The notes beneath the pieces were generated by a model. It saw only the letters and a list, made by a program, of their open reading frames with translations. It searched no databases and was not told the DNA's origin. From Umezawaea tangerina (GTDB lineage Bacteria; Actinomycetota; Actinomycetes; Mycobacteriales; Pseudonocardiaceae): a DNA stretch of 64,000 nt. Numbering within the stretch: the stretch's first letter is position 1; the number at the start of each line of letters is the position of its first letter. Location: assembly GCF_003002815.1 (NCBI RefSeq), contig NZ_PVTF01000003.1, positions 434,001-498,000 on the forward strand, written 5' to 3'. Below, in pieces: positions 7,942 to 17,403 of this stretch. The position numbers and the translations under genes were made by a program.

Positions 7942-8259
7942 ATGTTCGGGATTCCGACGCGGGGACTGATCGTGATCGGTGTGCTGGTGGGGGCCGGGGT
8001 GATGTACGCGGCCAACGGGGGCAAGCCGATGGGGTCGGCGGACGCCTCGACGATCTGCCGGATGACGGTGACGGCGGACGTGCTGAACGTGCGGTCGGGG
8101 CCCGCGGACACGCAGCCGATCGTGTCGACGATGCAGCGCGACGCCGTGACGCGGGCCGAGCGGAAGGTGGAGAACGGGTACCGGATGCTGGACACGGGGC
8201 GGTGGGTGAACGAGGAGTTCGTGGCGCCGACCTCGGACAGCGAGTGCAAGGCGACCTGA
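7942..8259 (+). CDS. Small membrane-anchored bacterial SH3 domain protein
   Basis: The 105-residue protein has an N-terminal hydrophobic helix (GLIVIGVLVGAGVMYAA), an uncleaved anchor or signal peptide. A bacterial SH3 core follows: TVTADVLNVRSGPADTQPIVS, where LNVRSGP is the classical signature, ending RWVNEEFVAP. Such domains bind cell-wall peptides; with no attached catalytic domain it is probably a wall-binding or regulatory factor. ATG 7942 follows the ribosome site GGGGAGGGACGGGG. Confidence 0.8.
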   Translation: MFGIPTRGLIVIGVLVGAGVMYAANGGKPMGSADASTICRMTVTADVLNVRSGPADTQPIVSTMQRDAVTRAERKVENGYRMLDTGRWVNEEFVAPTSDSECKAT

Positions 8260-8275
8260 TGGTCTGATGTAGGGC

Positions 8276-8491
8276 ATGTTCTCCAAGTGGTTCCGCGGTC
8301 CGGCGGATCTGACGTCCTGCGCGTGCGAGCCCGAGTGGCCGGGGCTGGTGACCGAGATCGAGGGTGAGCGCATCGCGGTGGTGCCCGCCGAGGCGTCGAG
8401 CGTGCTGGTCGGCATGCTGGGGCTGGTCGCGCGGTGCTCCGGGTGTTCGGCGCGCTACCCGTACGGTTTCCACACGGCGGCGCGCGGATAG
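8276..8491 (+). CDS. Small hypothetical protein with Cys motifs
   Basis: This 71-residue protein contains SCACEPEW near the start and a CSGCSARYPYGF motif near the end, so four Cys could bind a metal. I do not recognise the family. It starts 16 bp after the SH3-protein gene and ends 9 bp before xthA, consistent with an operon. Its coding nature is supported by spacing and third-position GC only. Confidence 0.5.
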   Translation: MFSKWFRGPADLTSCACEPEWPGLVTEIEGERIAVVPAEASSVLVGMLGLVARCSGCSARYPYGFHTAARG

Positions 8492-8500
8492 GCTTCGCGG

Positions 8501-9298
8501 GTGCTGACCGTGTCGACCGTGAACGTCAACGGCCTGCGTGCCGCCGCGAAGAAGGGCTACCTCGAGTGGCTCGCCGCGACCGAGGCGGACGTCGTCTGCC
8601 TCCAGGAGGTCCGCGCCGAGCCGGGGCAGCTGGACCCCGAGGTGCGCGAGCCCGACGGGTGGCACGTGGTGCACGCGCACTCGGAGGTCAAGGGGCGCAG
8701 CGGCGTCTCGCTGCTGAGCCGGGTGGCGCCGGACGCCGTGCGGATCGGTTTCGGCGTCGCGGAGTTCGACCTGAGCGGCCGGTACGTGGAGATCGAGCTG
8801 CCCGGCGTCGTGGTGGCCAGCCTGTACCTGCCCAGCGGCGACGTCGGCACGCCCCGCCAGGACGAGAAGGAGCGGTTCATGGCCGCGTTCCTGCCGTACC
8901 TGGTGGAGCTGCGCGAGAAGTCGGCCGCCGACGGCCGCGAGGTCGTGGTCTGCGGCGACTGGAACATCGCGCACCGCGAGGCCGACCTGAAGAACTGGAA
9001 GACCAACCAGAAGTCCTCCGGCTTCCTGCCCGAGGAGCGCGCCTGGATGGACCAGGTCTTCGAGTCCGGCTACGTCGACGTCGTGCGCGAGCTGAACCCC
9101 GGCGTCACCGGCCCGTACACCTGGTGGTCCTACCGCGGGAAGGCGTTCGACGTCGACTCCGGCTGGCGGATCGACTACCAGATCAGCACGGCGGGGTTGG
9201 CCGGGCGGGCGGTGTCGGCGGTCGTCGAGCGCGCCGCCACGTACGCCGAACGCTGGTCCGACCACGCGCCGGTGACGGTCCGGTACGACGTGCCCTAG
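8501..9298 (+). CDS. xthA: Exodeoxyribonuclease III (AP endonuclease)
   Basis: This is a 265-residue DNA-repair enzyme of the EEP fold that cleaves 5' to abasic sites and removes 3' blocking groups. Visible motifs are NVNGLR (residues 9-13), CLQEV with the metal-binding Glu36, [24 protein letters not shown] and the C-terminal SDHAPV with the catalytic Asp-His pair. Length and motif order are normal. The start is GTG 8501. It is the third gene of a short run starting at 7942 and is followed by a degraded gene. Confidence 0.93.
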   Translation: MLTVSTVNVNGLRAAAKKGYLEWLAATEADVVCLQEVRAEPGQLDPEVREPDGWHVVHAHSEVKGRSGVSLLSRVAPDAVRIGFGVAEFDLSGRYVEIELPGVVVASLYLPSGDVGTPRQDEKERFMAAFLPYLVELREKSAADGREVVVCGDWNIAHREADLKNWKTNQKSSGFLPEERAWMDQVFESGYVDVVRELNPGVTGPYTWWSYRGKAFDVDSGWRIDYQISTAGLAGRAVSAVVERAATYAERWSDHAPVTVRYDVP

Positions 9299-9321
9299 TC
9301 CAGGTCCGCGGAGGGCTCTGT

Positions 9322-9711
9322 GTGGACGCGATCATCTCCGTGCTGGGCACCCTGGCGGAAGCCCTGAGGCCTGGGCGCCGGCTCCACGTCGTCGCCTGGG
9401 TCAACGCCATCACCGCGCACGGCCACGCGACGCCGGAGCGGGCGTTCTGGGAGATCAACACGGCGGCGCACGTCGACTACCCGCAACACGCACGGGTGAT
9501 CGAGATCGCGGACAACGGGGACGGCACGCTGTCGCTGTTCACCACGCTCGTCGACGCCGACGCGCCTTGCGAGACGGCCTACGACGACTTCTCCGCGTCC
9601 GGACTCGCTTCCCTGGGGCGGGAGTTCGCGTTCAACGACCGCTACGCCGACGCCGCCAAACTGGGCTCCCCCGGCGACCGGAACGCGGAGTTGTTGCTGG
9701 CCACGCGCTGA
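9322..9711 (+). pseudogene. C-terminal remnant of a TIGR03767-type metallophosphoesterase
   Basis: The 129 residues from GTG 9322 read [15 protein letters not shown], then [20 protein letters not shown] and [16 protein letters not shown]. This corresponds to the last part of actinobacterial TIGR03767 metallophosphoesterases of about 500 residues. In intact members the first segment carries the metal-binding GHTH; here the His pair is lost. The N-terminal catalytic parts are absent, because xthA ends only 24 bp upstream. The frame is still open to the stop at 9711, so a short protein might be made, but catalysis is excluded. Confidence 0.7.
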
Positions 9712-9776
9712 ACGACACGAGTGCGCCATCTCACTTGATCACGGAGATGGAATTTCCACCGCCTACTGTCGTTGAC

Positions 9777-12326
9777 GTGGCAGTGGACATCTCCCTCAAC
9801 GCGCCTGAGCCCGTGCCGAGCCCGAGTGCGCTGCGGCGGGCGCTGCGCCGTGCCAACGACGGTGTCGCGCTCGACGTGACCGAGGCCGCCGTGCTGCTGC
9901 ACGCGCGCGGTGACGACCTCGAAGAGCTGTTCGGCGCCGCGGGCCGGGTGCGCGACGCGCACCTGCGCGCGGAGGGCCGCGAGGGGGTCGTGACCTACAG
10001 CCGGTCGGTGTTCATCCCGCTGACCAGGCTGTGCCGCGACCGCTGCCACTACTGCACGTTCGCCACCGTGCCGCACAAGCTGCCCGCCGCGTTCCTGGAG
10101 CGCGACGAGGTGCTGGAGATCGCCCGCAAGGGCGCGGCGGCGGGGTGCAAGGAGGCGCTGTTCACGCTCGGTGACCGGCCGGAGGAGCGCTGGCCCGCGG
10201 CGCAGGAGTGGTTGGACGCGCGCGGCTACTCGTCGACGCTGGACTACGTGCGGGCGTGCGCCATCGCGGTGCTGGAGGAGACCGGCCTGCTGCCGCACCT
10301 CAACCCCGGCGTGCTGAGCTGGGAGGAGCTGCAGCGGCTCAAGCCCGTCGCGTCCAGCATGGGGATGATGCTGGAGACCACGGCCACGCGGCTGTGGAGC
10401 GAGAAGGGCGGGCCGCACTACGGCAGCCCGGACAAGGAGCCCGCGGTCCGGCTGCGGGTGCTGACCGACGCGGGCCGGGTGAACGTGCCGTTCACCACCG
10501 GCATCCTGATCGGCATCGGCGAGACGATCACCGAGCGCGCCGAGTCGCTGATGGCGATCCGCGGGATCGCGCAGCAGTACGGGCACATCCAGGAAGTGAT
10601 CATCCAGAACTTCCGCGCGAAGCCGGACACGGCGATGCGCGGCATGCCCGACGCCGACCTGCACGAGCTGGCCGCGACCATCGCGGTCGCCCGCCTGCTG
10701 ATGCCGTCGACCACGAGCGTCCAGGCGCCGCCGAACCTCGTCGGCGACGAGTTCCCGATGATGCTGCGCGCCGGCGTCGACGACTGGGGCGGCGTCTCGC
10801 CGATCACCCCCGACCACGTGAACCCGGAACGCCCCTGGCCGCACATCGACGACCTCGTCGAGCGCACCAGGGCCGGTGGCTACGAGCTGCGCGAACGCCT
10901 CAACGTCTACCCGCGGTACGTGCGGGCGATGGCGGGCCAGTGGATCGACAGCAGGCTGACCGGGCACGTCGCCGCGTTGGCGCAGGCCGACGGGCTCGCA
11001 AACGCTTCCGCGGAGGTCGTCGGGCGGGAGTGGCAGGAGCCGGACGGCGGTGTCGACACCTACGGCCGCGCGGACCTGAACACCTCCATCGACACCGAGG
11101 GGCGCACCGAGGACCGCCGCGGCGACTTCGAGACCGTCTACGGCGACTGGGCGTCCCTGACCGTCCCCAAGGCCGTTTCCCGGCTGCCTGCGGCCGGCGG
11201 GGCAGGCGATCGGATGGAGACGGAGGTTCTCCGCGCTCTTCGCCTGGCCGCCGACAACCCGGCGGGCATCCTCGACGACACCGACGCCGCCATGGCGCTG
11301 CTGACGGCCGACGGCGACGCGCTGGAGACCATGACCCGCCTCGCCGACGAGCTGCGCGCGAGCGTGGTCGGCGACGACGTGACCTACGTGGTCAACCGCA
11401 ACATCAACTTCTCCAACGTCTGCTACGTCGGCTGCCGGTTCTGCGCGTTCGCCCAGCGCGAGCGGGACGCGGACGCGTTCCGGCTGTCGACCGACGAGGT
11501 CGTGGACCGCGCGCAGGAGGCGTGGGACGCGGGCGCCACCGAGGTCTGCATGCAGGGCGGCATCGACCCGAAGCTGCCGGTCACCTACTACGCCGACGTC
11601 GTGCGGGCGATCAAGAAGCGGCTGCCCGGCATGCACGTCCACGCGTTCAGCCCGATGGAGATCGTCAGCGCGGCCGCCAAGGCGGGCGTCAGCGTCCGCG
11701 AGTGGCTCCAGGAGCTCAAGGACGCGGGCCTGGACACGATCCCCGGCACGGCCGCCGAGATCCTCGACGACGACGTCCGCTGGGTCCTGACCAAGGGCAA
11801 GCTGCCGACCGCGACCTGGCTCGAGGTCGTCGGCACCGCGCACGAGGTGGGCATCCGGTCGTCGTCCACGATGATGTACGGCCACGTGGACCACCCCGGC
11901 CACTGGCTCGGCCACTTCCGCACCCTCGCGGCCCTCCAGGACCGCACCGGCGGGCTCACCGAGTTCGTCGGCCTGCCCTTCGTGCACCGCAACGCGCCGA
12001 TCTACCTGGCCGGTGTCGCCCGTCCCGGCCCGACCCGCCGCGACAACCGCGCGGTGCACGCGTTCGCCCGCCTCGCGCTGCACGGCCGGGTCGACAACGT
12101 GCAGGTCTCGTGGGTGAAGCTCGGCGACGAGGGCACCGCCGATGTGCTCCGCGGCGGGGCCAACGACCTGGGCGGGACGCTCATGGAGGAGACCATCAGC
12201 CGCATGGCCGGCTCCGAGCACGGGTCCGCGCGCACGGTCCGCCAACTGGAGGCCACGGCTGCTCTCGCGGGCCGTCCGGCGCGCCAGCGGACTACGACAT
12301 ATGGCCGAGTCGAAACTGTGAGGTAG
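9777..12326 (+). CDS. fbiC: 7,8-didemethyl-8-hydroxy-5-deazariboflavin (FO) synthase
   Basis: This is a bifunctional radical-SAM enzyme that makes FO, the chromophore of coenzyme F420, from tyrosine and the flavin precursor 5-amino-6-ribitylaminouracil. Both halves are present. The CofG half has a CxxxCxxC cluster motif at 86-93 (CRDRCHYC), and the CofH half has one at 549-556 (CYVGCRFC); the total of 849 residues is typical for actinomycete FbiC. GTG 9777 is chosen; an in-frame ATG at 9747 would add ten residues. It is monocistronic. F420 use is expected in this group of organisms. Confidence 0.95.
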   Translation: MAVDISLNAPEPVPSPSALRRALRRANDGVALDVTEAAVLLHARGDDLEELFGAAGRVRDAHLRAEGREGVVTYSRSVFIPLTRLCRDRCHYCTFATVPHKLPAAFLERDEVLEIARKGAAAGCKEALFTLGDRPEERWPAAQEWLDARGYSSTLDYVRACAIAVLEETGLLPHLNPGVLSWEELQRLKPVASSMGMMLETTATRLWSEKGGPHYGSPDKEPAVRLRVLTDAGRVNVPFTTGILIGIGETITERAESLMAIRGIAQQYGHIQEVIIQNFRAKPDTAMRGMPDADLHELAATIAVARLLMPSTTSVQAPPNLVGDEFPMMLRAGVDDWGGVSPITPDHVNPERPWPHIDDLVERTRAGGYELRERLNVYPRYVRAMAGQWIDSRLTGHVAALAQADGLANASAEVVGREWQEPDGGVDTYGRADLNTSIDTEGRTEDRRGDFETVYGDWASLTVPKAVSRLPAAGGAGDRMETEVLRALRLAADNPAGILDDTDAAMALLTADGDALETMTRLADELRASVVGDDVTYVVNRNINFSNVCYVGCRFCAFAQRERDADAFRLSTDEVVDRAQEAWDAGATEVCMQGGIDPKLPVTYYADVVRAIKKRLPGMHVHAFSPMEIVSAAAKAGVSVREWLQELKDAGLDTIPGTAAEILDDDVRWVLTKGKLPTATWLEVVGTAHEVGIRSSSTMMYGHVDHPGHWLGHFRTLAALQDRTGGLTEFVGLPFVHRNAPIYLAGVARPGPTRRDNRAVHAFARLALHGRVDNVQVSWVKLGDEGTADVLRGGANDLGGTLMEETISRMAGSEHGSARTVRQLEATAALAGRPARQRTTTYGRVETVR

Positions 12327-12486
12327 GCCCCACTCGTGGAGCGCGAACCGGCCGCCCGCTAACCTTCGGCCGGTCGCGTTCCACCGGAGCGGCCGATGAC
12401 CATCGCACAGCTCCGGGTCCGTCGCGACATCCAGGCCACAGAGTTCACCCGAAGCGGTGACGGCTGTCTTCTGAGGAGGATCGGCA

Positions 12487-12765
12487 GTGCGCGGTCGCAG
12501 TGCGGCACTGAGTCTGGTTGTTGTGAGCACGACGGTCCTGCTGCCGGGGGTCGCCTCGGCCGCTGACGGCAGCGTCGTGGAGAGCGCCTTCGACGGCGCG
12601 CTGGCGGGCCCCGTGGGCCTCGGCGCGGTCGCCGTGGGCGTCATCGGTCTGGTCACCGGCTTCCTGCGCCGCCGCAAGGGCGTCGCCGTGTCCGAGCAGA
12701 ACCAGCGGGTCGTCCCGCCCGCCGCGGACGTGCCGACAACCGCACCGGCCACCACCCAGGTCTGA
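12487..12765 (+). CDS. Small exported membrane protein
   Basis: The 92-residue protein has a signal peptide (ALSLVVVSTTVLLPGVASAA, cleavage after ASA). A mature glycine-rich hydrophobic helix (GPVGLGAVAVGVIGLVTGF) follows, then a basic stop-transfer RRRKG and a Thr/Pro-rich tail. No enzymatic motif is seen and I do not recognise the family. GTG 12487 follows a strong GAGGAGG ribosome site. It ends 21 bp before trpS, so the two may be co-transcribed. Confidence 0.65.
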   Translation: MRGRSAALSLVVVSTTVLLPGVASAADGSVVESAFDGALAGPVGLGAVAVGVIGLVTGFLRRRKGVAVSEQNQRVVPPAADVPTTAPATTQV

Positions 12766-13809
<1,044 letters not shown>

Positions 13810-14020
13810 GGGGCGTGGGGGGGGGGCTGCGGTGGGGTGGTCGTGGCTGGGGGCTGTGGCTGGGTGGGGTGTGTTCGTCCTGGGGTGGATGGGTGTGGGG
13901 TTGAGGGCGGGTTTTGTCGGACCCGCTGAGTAGCGTTTGTGTCGGGGGGTTCTGGGGAGCTGCCCTGTTTGGTGTGCCGTTTTGTGGGTGGGGTGGGGTT
14001 ACCCCGAGTCGCCGAGTGTT
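13810..14020. other. Extremely G+T-rich spacer upstream of element A
   Basis: The 211 bp after trpS have hardly any A or C on the + strand; for example 13861-13920 has 53 G or T out of 60. No gene is supported. The bias continues into element A and the genes beyond it. Confidence 0.7.
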
Positions 14021-14081
14021 CTATGCCCACCACCGCTTGTCAAGACGATAGTGCTGTCTTGACAAGCGGTGGTGGGCATAG
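14021..14081 (+). repeat. Element A hairpin: 61-bp inverted repeat with TTGTCAAGAC core
   Basis: Perfect 26-bp arms enclose the 9-nt loop GATAGTGCT. The outer arm is CTATGCCCACCACCGC and the inner arm ends TTGTCAAGAC. The inner core and loop recur at 34579-34635 and, reversed, at 57112-57168, but the outer arm sequence is unique to this copy. There is no T-tract, so a simple terminator does not explain the conserved core. Confidence 0.85.
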
Positions 14082-14120
14082 AGAGGGCTTCTCGTCGGGG
14101 TGCCGGGGGGGATGGGTTCG

Positions 14121-14372
14121 TCAGGCATCAGGCTGCGCCTGACAGGGCATCGGCTGGCGCCGACAAGGCCCCAGGCGCTCCGCGCCGGTTGGGTGTTGGC
14201 GGGCTGCGCCCGTCTGGGGATCCTCGGCTGCGCCGTTGGACGAGGCATCCGCGCTGCGCGTCGGACAAGGTGGGCGGGTGCTCCGTGTCGGATGGGGTGT
14301 CGGCTGCGTCCGGTGGGATCCCTGATTTGTTGCCTGGCAAAGCATTCTTGCTGCGCGTCGGGCAGTGGCGTT
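14121..14372 (+). repeat. Element A array of short TNC-triloop mini-hairpins
   Basis: A degenerate tandem array with a period of roughly 20-30 bp. Units such as TCAGGC-TGC-GCCTGA, GGCGC-TCC-GCGCC and GCGGGC-TGC-GCCCG are joined by GACAGGGCATC-like linkers. It is the most diverged of the three arrays in this window. No start codon or coding signal is credible here. Confidence 0.7.
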
Positions 14373-14399
14373 GCTGTGTCGGGGTGGGGTTGGTTCTTT

Positions 14400-14759
14400 T
14401 TAGCTTGGTGGTGGGGTGAATTCTGGTTGGTCGAGTAGGCGTAGCCAGCTGCCGTCGGGTTGGCGTCTGACTACCTGGGCGCGGGCGCCGGTGCCGTCGG
14501 TTGGTGGGGTGGAGGTGAGGGCGATGTCGTCTGCGATCAGGGTTGGTAGTGGTGGTTCCGGGGTGAAGTGGGGGTTGTGGGAGAGGACCTTCGTCCAGAG
14601 GGCCTGGATGGCTTGGCGGCCGGTGGTGTGGGAGCCCGGTGGGTAGGCCATGACGGCGTTCTCCTCGTAGAGGGCGGCTACGCCTGCGGCGTCGCCGGCG
14701 TTCGAGCGTTCTACGAACAGGCGGGTGAGGTCTTCTGGGGTCATTGCTTTTTCGGTCAC
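14400..14759 (-). CDS. SnoaL-like / NTF2-fold protein
   Basis: The 119-residue protein has the small alpha+beta barrel pattern of the SnoaL-like/ketosteroid-isomerase-like group: an N-terminal helix PEDLTRLFVERSNAGDAAG, then VAALYEENAVMAYPPG, TGRQAIQALWTKVL and a C-terminal DGSWLRLLDQP strand. Members are isomerases, cyclases or ligand-binding proteins, so the substrate cannot be predicted. It is divergent from the LysR gene with 71 bp between, the classical arrangement of a LysR regulator and its target. Its DNA is strongly strand-skewed because it borders element A. Confidence 0.8.
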   Translation of the reverse strand: MTEKAMTPEDLTRLFVERSNAGDAAGVAALYEENAVMAYPPGSHTTGRQAIQALWTKVLSHNPHFTPEPPLPTLIADDIALTSTPPTDGTGARAQVVRRQPDGSWLRLLDQPEFTPPPS

Positions 14760-14830
14760 GTTTTCCAGAGTCGTCTGCTTGGGGTTAGAAGTCCAACAGA
14801 TGGTTGTGCTGGGAACTAGAATTTTCAGTT

Positions 14831-15706
14831 ATGGAACTGAGGCAGCTGGAGTACTTCGTCGCGGTGGCGGAGGAGCGGAACTTCACGCGGGCGGCTGAGC
14901 GGGTGCACATCAGCCAGTCGGGGGTGAGTGCGCAGATTCGGCAGTTGGAGCGGGAGCTCGGGGCGGAGCTGTTCGACCGGTCGGGGCGGACGGCGGTGTT
15001 GACGGTGGCGGGCAAGGCGGCGTTGGAGCATGCGCGGGGGGCGTTGGCGGCTGCGGGTGCGGTGGGGCGGGTCGTGGGGGAGGTGAGTGACCTGGTGCGG
15101 GGGGAGCTGGTGGTGGGGATGGTGGTCGGGTGTGCGGTGACGCCGTTGTTCGAAGGGGTGGCGCGGTTCCACCGGGCGCATCCGGGGGTGGGGTTGTCGT
15201 TGGTGGAGGACGGGTCGGACCGGTTGGTGGAAGGGGTGCGGGACGGGACGGCGGATGTGGCGCTGGTGGGGGTGGCGGCTAATCCGGAAGGGCTGGAGGC
15301 GTTGACGGTGGTGGGTGAGAGGTTGGTGGTGGGGGTGCCGCGCGGGCATCCGTTGGAGCTGGCGGGGGAGTCGGTTCGGTTGGGGGACCTGGTGGAGCAC
15401 CCGGTGGTGTGCATGCCGCCGGGGACGGGGCTGCGGACGGTGTTCGACGGGGCGTGTGCGGCGCGGGGGGTGGAGGCGGTGGTGGCGTTGCAGGCGAGTG
15501 CGGCGGACGCGATCGTGGACCTGGCCGTGCGGGGGATGGGGGTGGCGGTGCTGAGCGAGTCGATGGTGGCGCACTACGCGGACCGGTTGACAGCCGTGGT
15601 GATCGAGGACGTCCAGGAGCTAGCGCTGCTGTCGCTGGTGTGGCGGGAGCGGAAGAGTCCTGCGTTGCGGGAGCTGCTCGTGCACCTGCGGGCGGCGTTC
15701 GCCTAG
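14831..15706 (+). CDS. LysR family transcriptional regulator
   Basis: The 291-residue regulator has an N-terminal winged helix-turn-helix (MELRQLEYFVAVAEERNFTR, then AAERVHISQSGVSAQIRQLE) and a periplasmic-binding-like effector domain from about residue 90. It probably regulates the divergent SnoaL-like gene through the shared 71-bp intergenic region. Codon use is odd: GGG and GTG dominate and the coding strand is very G-rich, unlike most genes here. I attribute this to its position beside element A rather than to transfer, but recent acquisition is possible. Confidence 0.9.
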   Translation: MELRQLEYFVAVAEERNFTRAAERVHISQSGVSAQIRQLERELGAELFDRSGRTAVLTVAGKAALEHARGALAAAGAVGRVVGEVSDLVRGELVVGMVVGCAVTPLFEGVARFHRAHPGVGLSLVEDGSDRLVEGVRDGTADVALVGVAANPEGLEALTVVGERLVVGVPRGHPLELAGESVRLGDLVEHPVVCMPPGTGLRTVFDGACAARGVEAVVALQASAADAIVDLAVRGMGVAVLSESMVAHYADRLTAVVIEDVQELALLSLVWRERKSPALRELLVHLRAAFA

Positions 15707-15751
15707 TCGCGCCGAAGTGCGGGGAGCCGTCGCGCTGGGTAACGTCCATCC

Positions 15752-16771
15752 GTGGCGGAAAGCGAATCGAAGCTCGACAAACTCCGACGTGAGCACGCGT
15801 GGCTGGACCACATCGTGCGCGCGGCCGACAGGTACACCCAGAGTTACGGCTCGCACTACGCCGCCGCCGTGACGTACTTCAGCGTGCTGTCGCTGGTGCC
15901 GATCCTGATGATCGCGTTCGCCGTCGCCGGCATCGTGCTGTCCTCGCAGCCGGACCTGCTGGACCAGCTGAAGGCGAGCATCGCGGACGCGGTGCCGGGA
16001 GCGCTGGGCGACACGATCAACAAGGTCGTGAACCAGGCGATCGACTCCAAGGGGACGGTCGGCATCCTGGGTCTGCTCGGCGCCGCCTACTCCGGCCTCG
16101 GCTGGATGGGGAACCTGCGGGACGCGCTGACCGCGCAGTGGGGCCACCCGAAGGCGGATCTGCCGTTCCTGAAGACGTACCTGAAGGACTTCCTGGCGCT
16201 GCTGGGCCTCGGTGCGGCGCTGATCGTGTCGTTCGGCCTGACGGCGGCGGGCTCCGGGTTCGCGAACCTGCTGCTGCGGCTGGTCGGCCTGGACGGCGTC
16301 GGGTGGGCCGAGGCGCTGCTGAAGGTCGGCACGATCGTGCTGGCGCTGGCGGCGAACTGGCTGGTGTTCCTGTGGGTGCTGGCGAAGCTGCCGCGCGACC
16401 CGGTCACGTGGCGCAGCGCCTTCCGCGGCGCGCTGGCCGCGTCGATCGGCTTCGAGATCCTCAAGCAGGTCGCCACGATCTACCTGTCCAGCGTCACCAG
16501 CTCACCGGCGGGCGCGGCGTTCGGCCCGGTCATCGGTGTGCTGGTGTTCGCGAACCTGGTGGCGCAGTTCCTGCTGTTCATCACGGCCTGGACGGCGACG
16601 GCGCGGGACAACCTGCCCAAGGAGCCGGTTCCCGCGCCGCCGCCCGCGCTCATCAGGCCGCTCGTCCAGGTGCGCTCCGGCCCCACGCCCCGCGCCGCGG
16701 CCGGGCTCGTCGGCGCGGGACTGCTGGCCGGGTTGGCGTTCAGGTCCAGAAAACCGCGACTCCCACGTTGA
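15752..16771 (+). CDS. yhjD: Inner membrane protein YhjD (YihY/BrkB family)
   Basis: This 339-residue integral membrane protein of the YihY/virulence factor BrkB family has the conserved SYGSHYAAAVTYFSVLSLVP segment at about 30-50 and five to six further hydrophobic helices. It ends in a proline-rich cytosolic tail. The function is not settled; E. coli YhjD suppresses certain lipid A export defects, which cannot be its role in a Gram-positive. The order yhjD, a SCO4848-type membrane gene, then a D,D-carboxypeptidase resembles the Streptomyces SCO4849-4847 block as I recall it. The 3' end overlaps a convergent gene by 32 bp. Confidence 0.9.
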   Translation: MAESESKLDKLRREHAWLDHIVRAADRYTQSYGSHYAAAVTYFSVLSLVPILMIAFAVAGIVLSSQPDLLDQLKASIADAVPGALGDTINKVVNQAIDSKGTVGILGLLGAAYSGLGWMGNLRDALTAQWGHPKADLPFLKTYLKDFLALLGLGAALIVSFGLTAAGSGFANLLLRLVGLDGVGWAEALLKVGTIVLALAANWLVFLWVLAKLPRDPVTWRSAFRGALAASIGFEILKQVATIYLSSVTSSPAGAAFGPVIGVLVFANLVAQFLLFITAWTATARDNLPKEPVPAPPPALIRPLVQVRSGPTPRAAAGLVGAGLLAGLAFRSRKPRLPR

Positions 16772-17087
16772 GCACGACCAGTCCGGCCAACGCCCGCGGT
16801 GCCCACGACGGTGCCGCGGGCTTGCGCACGTAGACGAACGCCAGACCCAGGATCACCACGAGCACGAGCAGCTTCACGCCGATCTTGACGTGGTTGTAGT
16901 CCTTGTCGGTGAGCGGGGACAGCGCGACGAGCGCCAACCCGGTCAGCAGCTGCAGAGCGCCGCCGTGCAGCCAGCCTTTGTTCAGCGGCGCGTCGGACCC
17001 CGCGCGGAGCTGCAGGAAGAACATCGCGACGAGCATGCCCATGCCGAGCAGGTGCAGGAACACCAGCAACAGGCGCACGAATTCCAC
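16740..17087 (-). CDS. Small four-helix membrane protein
   Basis: The 115-residue protein consists almost entirely of four hydrophobic helices (VRLLLVFLHLLGMGMLVAMF at the start, then LHGGALQLLTGLALVAL, VKLLVLVVILGLAFVYV and ALAGLVVLNVGVAVF). It resembles uncharacterised actinobacterial membrane proteins; I cannot name a function. It follows the SCO4848-like gene by 4 bp in the same direction, so the two form an operon. Its 3' end overlaps yhjD. Confidence 0.75.
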   Translation of the reverse strand: MEFVRLLLVFLHLLGMGMLVAMFFLQLRAGSDAPLNKGWLHGGALQLLTGLALVALSPLTDKDYNHVKIGVKLLVLVVILGLAFVYVRKPAAPSWAPRALAGLVVLNVGVAVFWT

Positions 17088-17091
17088 GGAA

Positions 17092-17343
17092 CTAGTCTCC
17101 AGACGTGGTGGTGGAGGGTTGCTTGCGCAGGGCCAGCAGACCGCGCAGGCCCAGCACGCCGATGGCGGTGCCGAACGTGAGCGACGCCACGACCAGCACC
17201 AGGTGCACGGTGAAGAACGCGGTGGCGCCGTCGTGCCAGGAACGGGGGTCCTTCCAGATGTTGCGCAGGAAGGTCGGCCAGATCACCCACGACCACACCC
17301 CGAAGGCGACCAGGAACAGCGACATCGCACGGGTGAGCTTCAC
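17092..17343 (-). CDS. SCO4848 family membrane protein
   Basis: The 83-residue protein has two hydrophobic helices, with the conserved FGVWSWVIWPTFLRNIWKD motif between the first helix and an FFTVHLVLV helix. This matches the short SCO4848 family, conserved next to D,D-carboxypeptidase genes in actinomycetes. A link to envelope assembly is suggested by that context only. It is divergent from the carboxypeptidase gene with 60 bp between the starts. Confidence 0.8.
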   Translation of the reverse strand: MKLTRAMSLFLVAFGVWSWVIWPTFLRNIWKDPRSWHDGATAFFTVHLVLVVASLTFGTAIGVLGLRGLLALRKQPSTTTSGD

Positions 17344-17403
17344 CCGAGCAGTATCCGACGTGGTGGGTGCGCGTCGCTCGACCGGGGTGGATAGCCTGGT
17401 CGG

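Noticed and set aside
14021-14081. Element hairpin considered as an ordinary intrinsic terminator of trpS
   Set aside because: It lies more than 200 bp after the stop, has no T-tract, and its core and loop recur at two other loci, which a terminator would not require.
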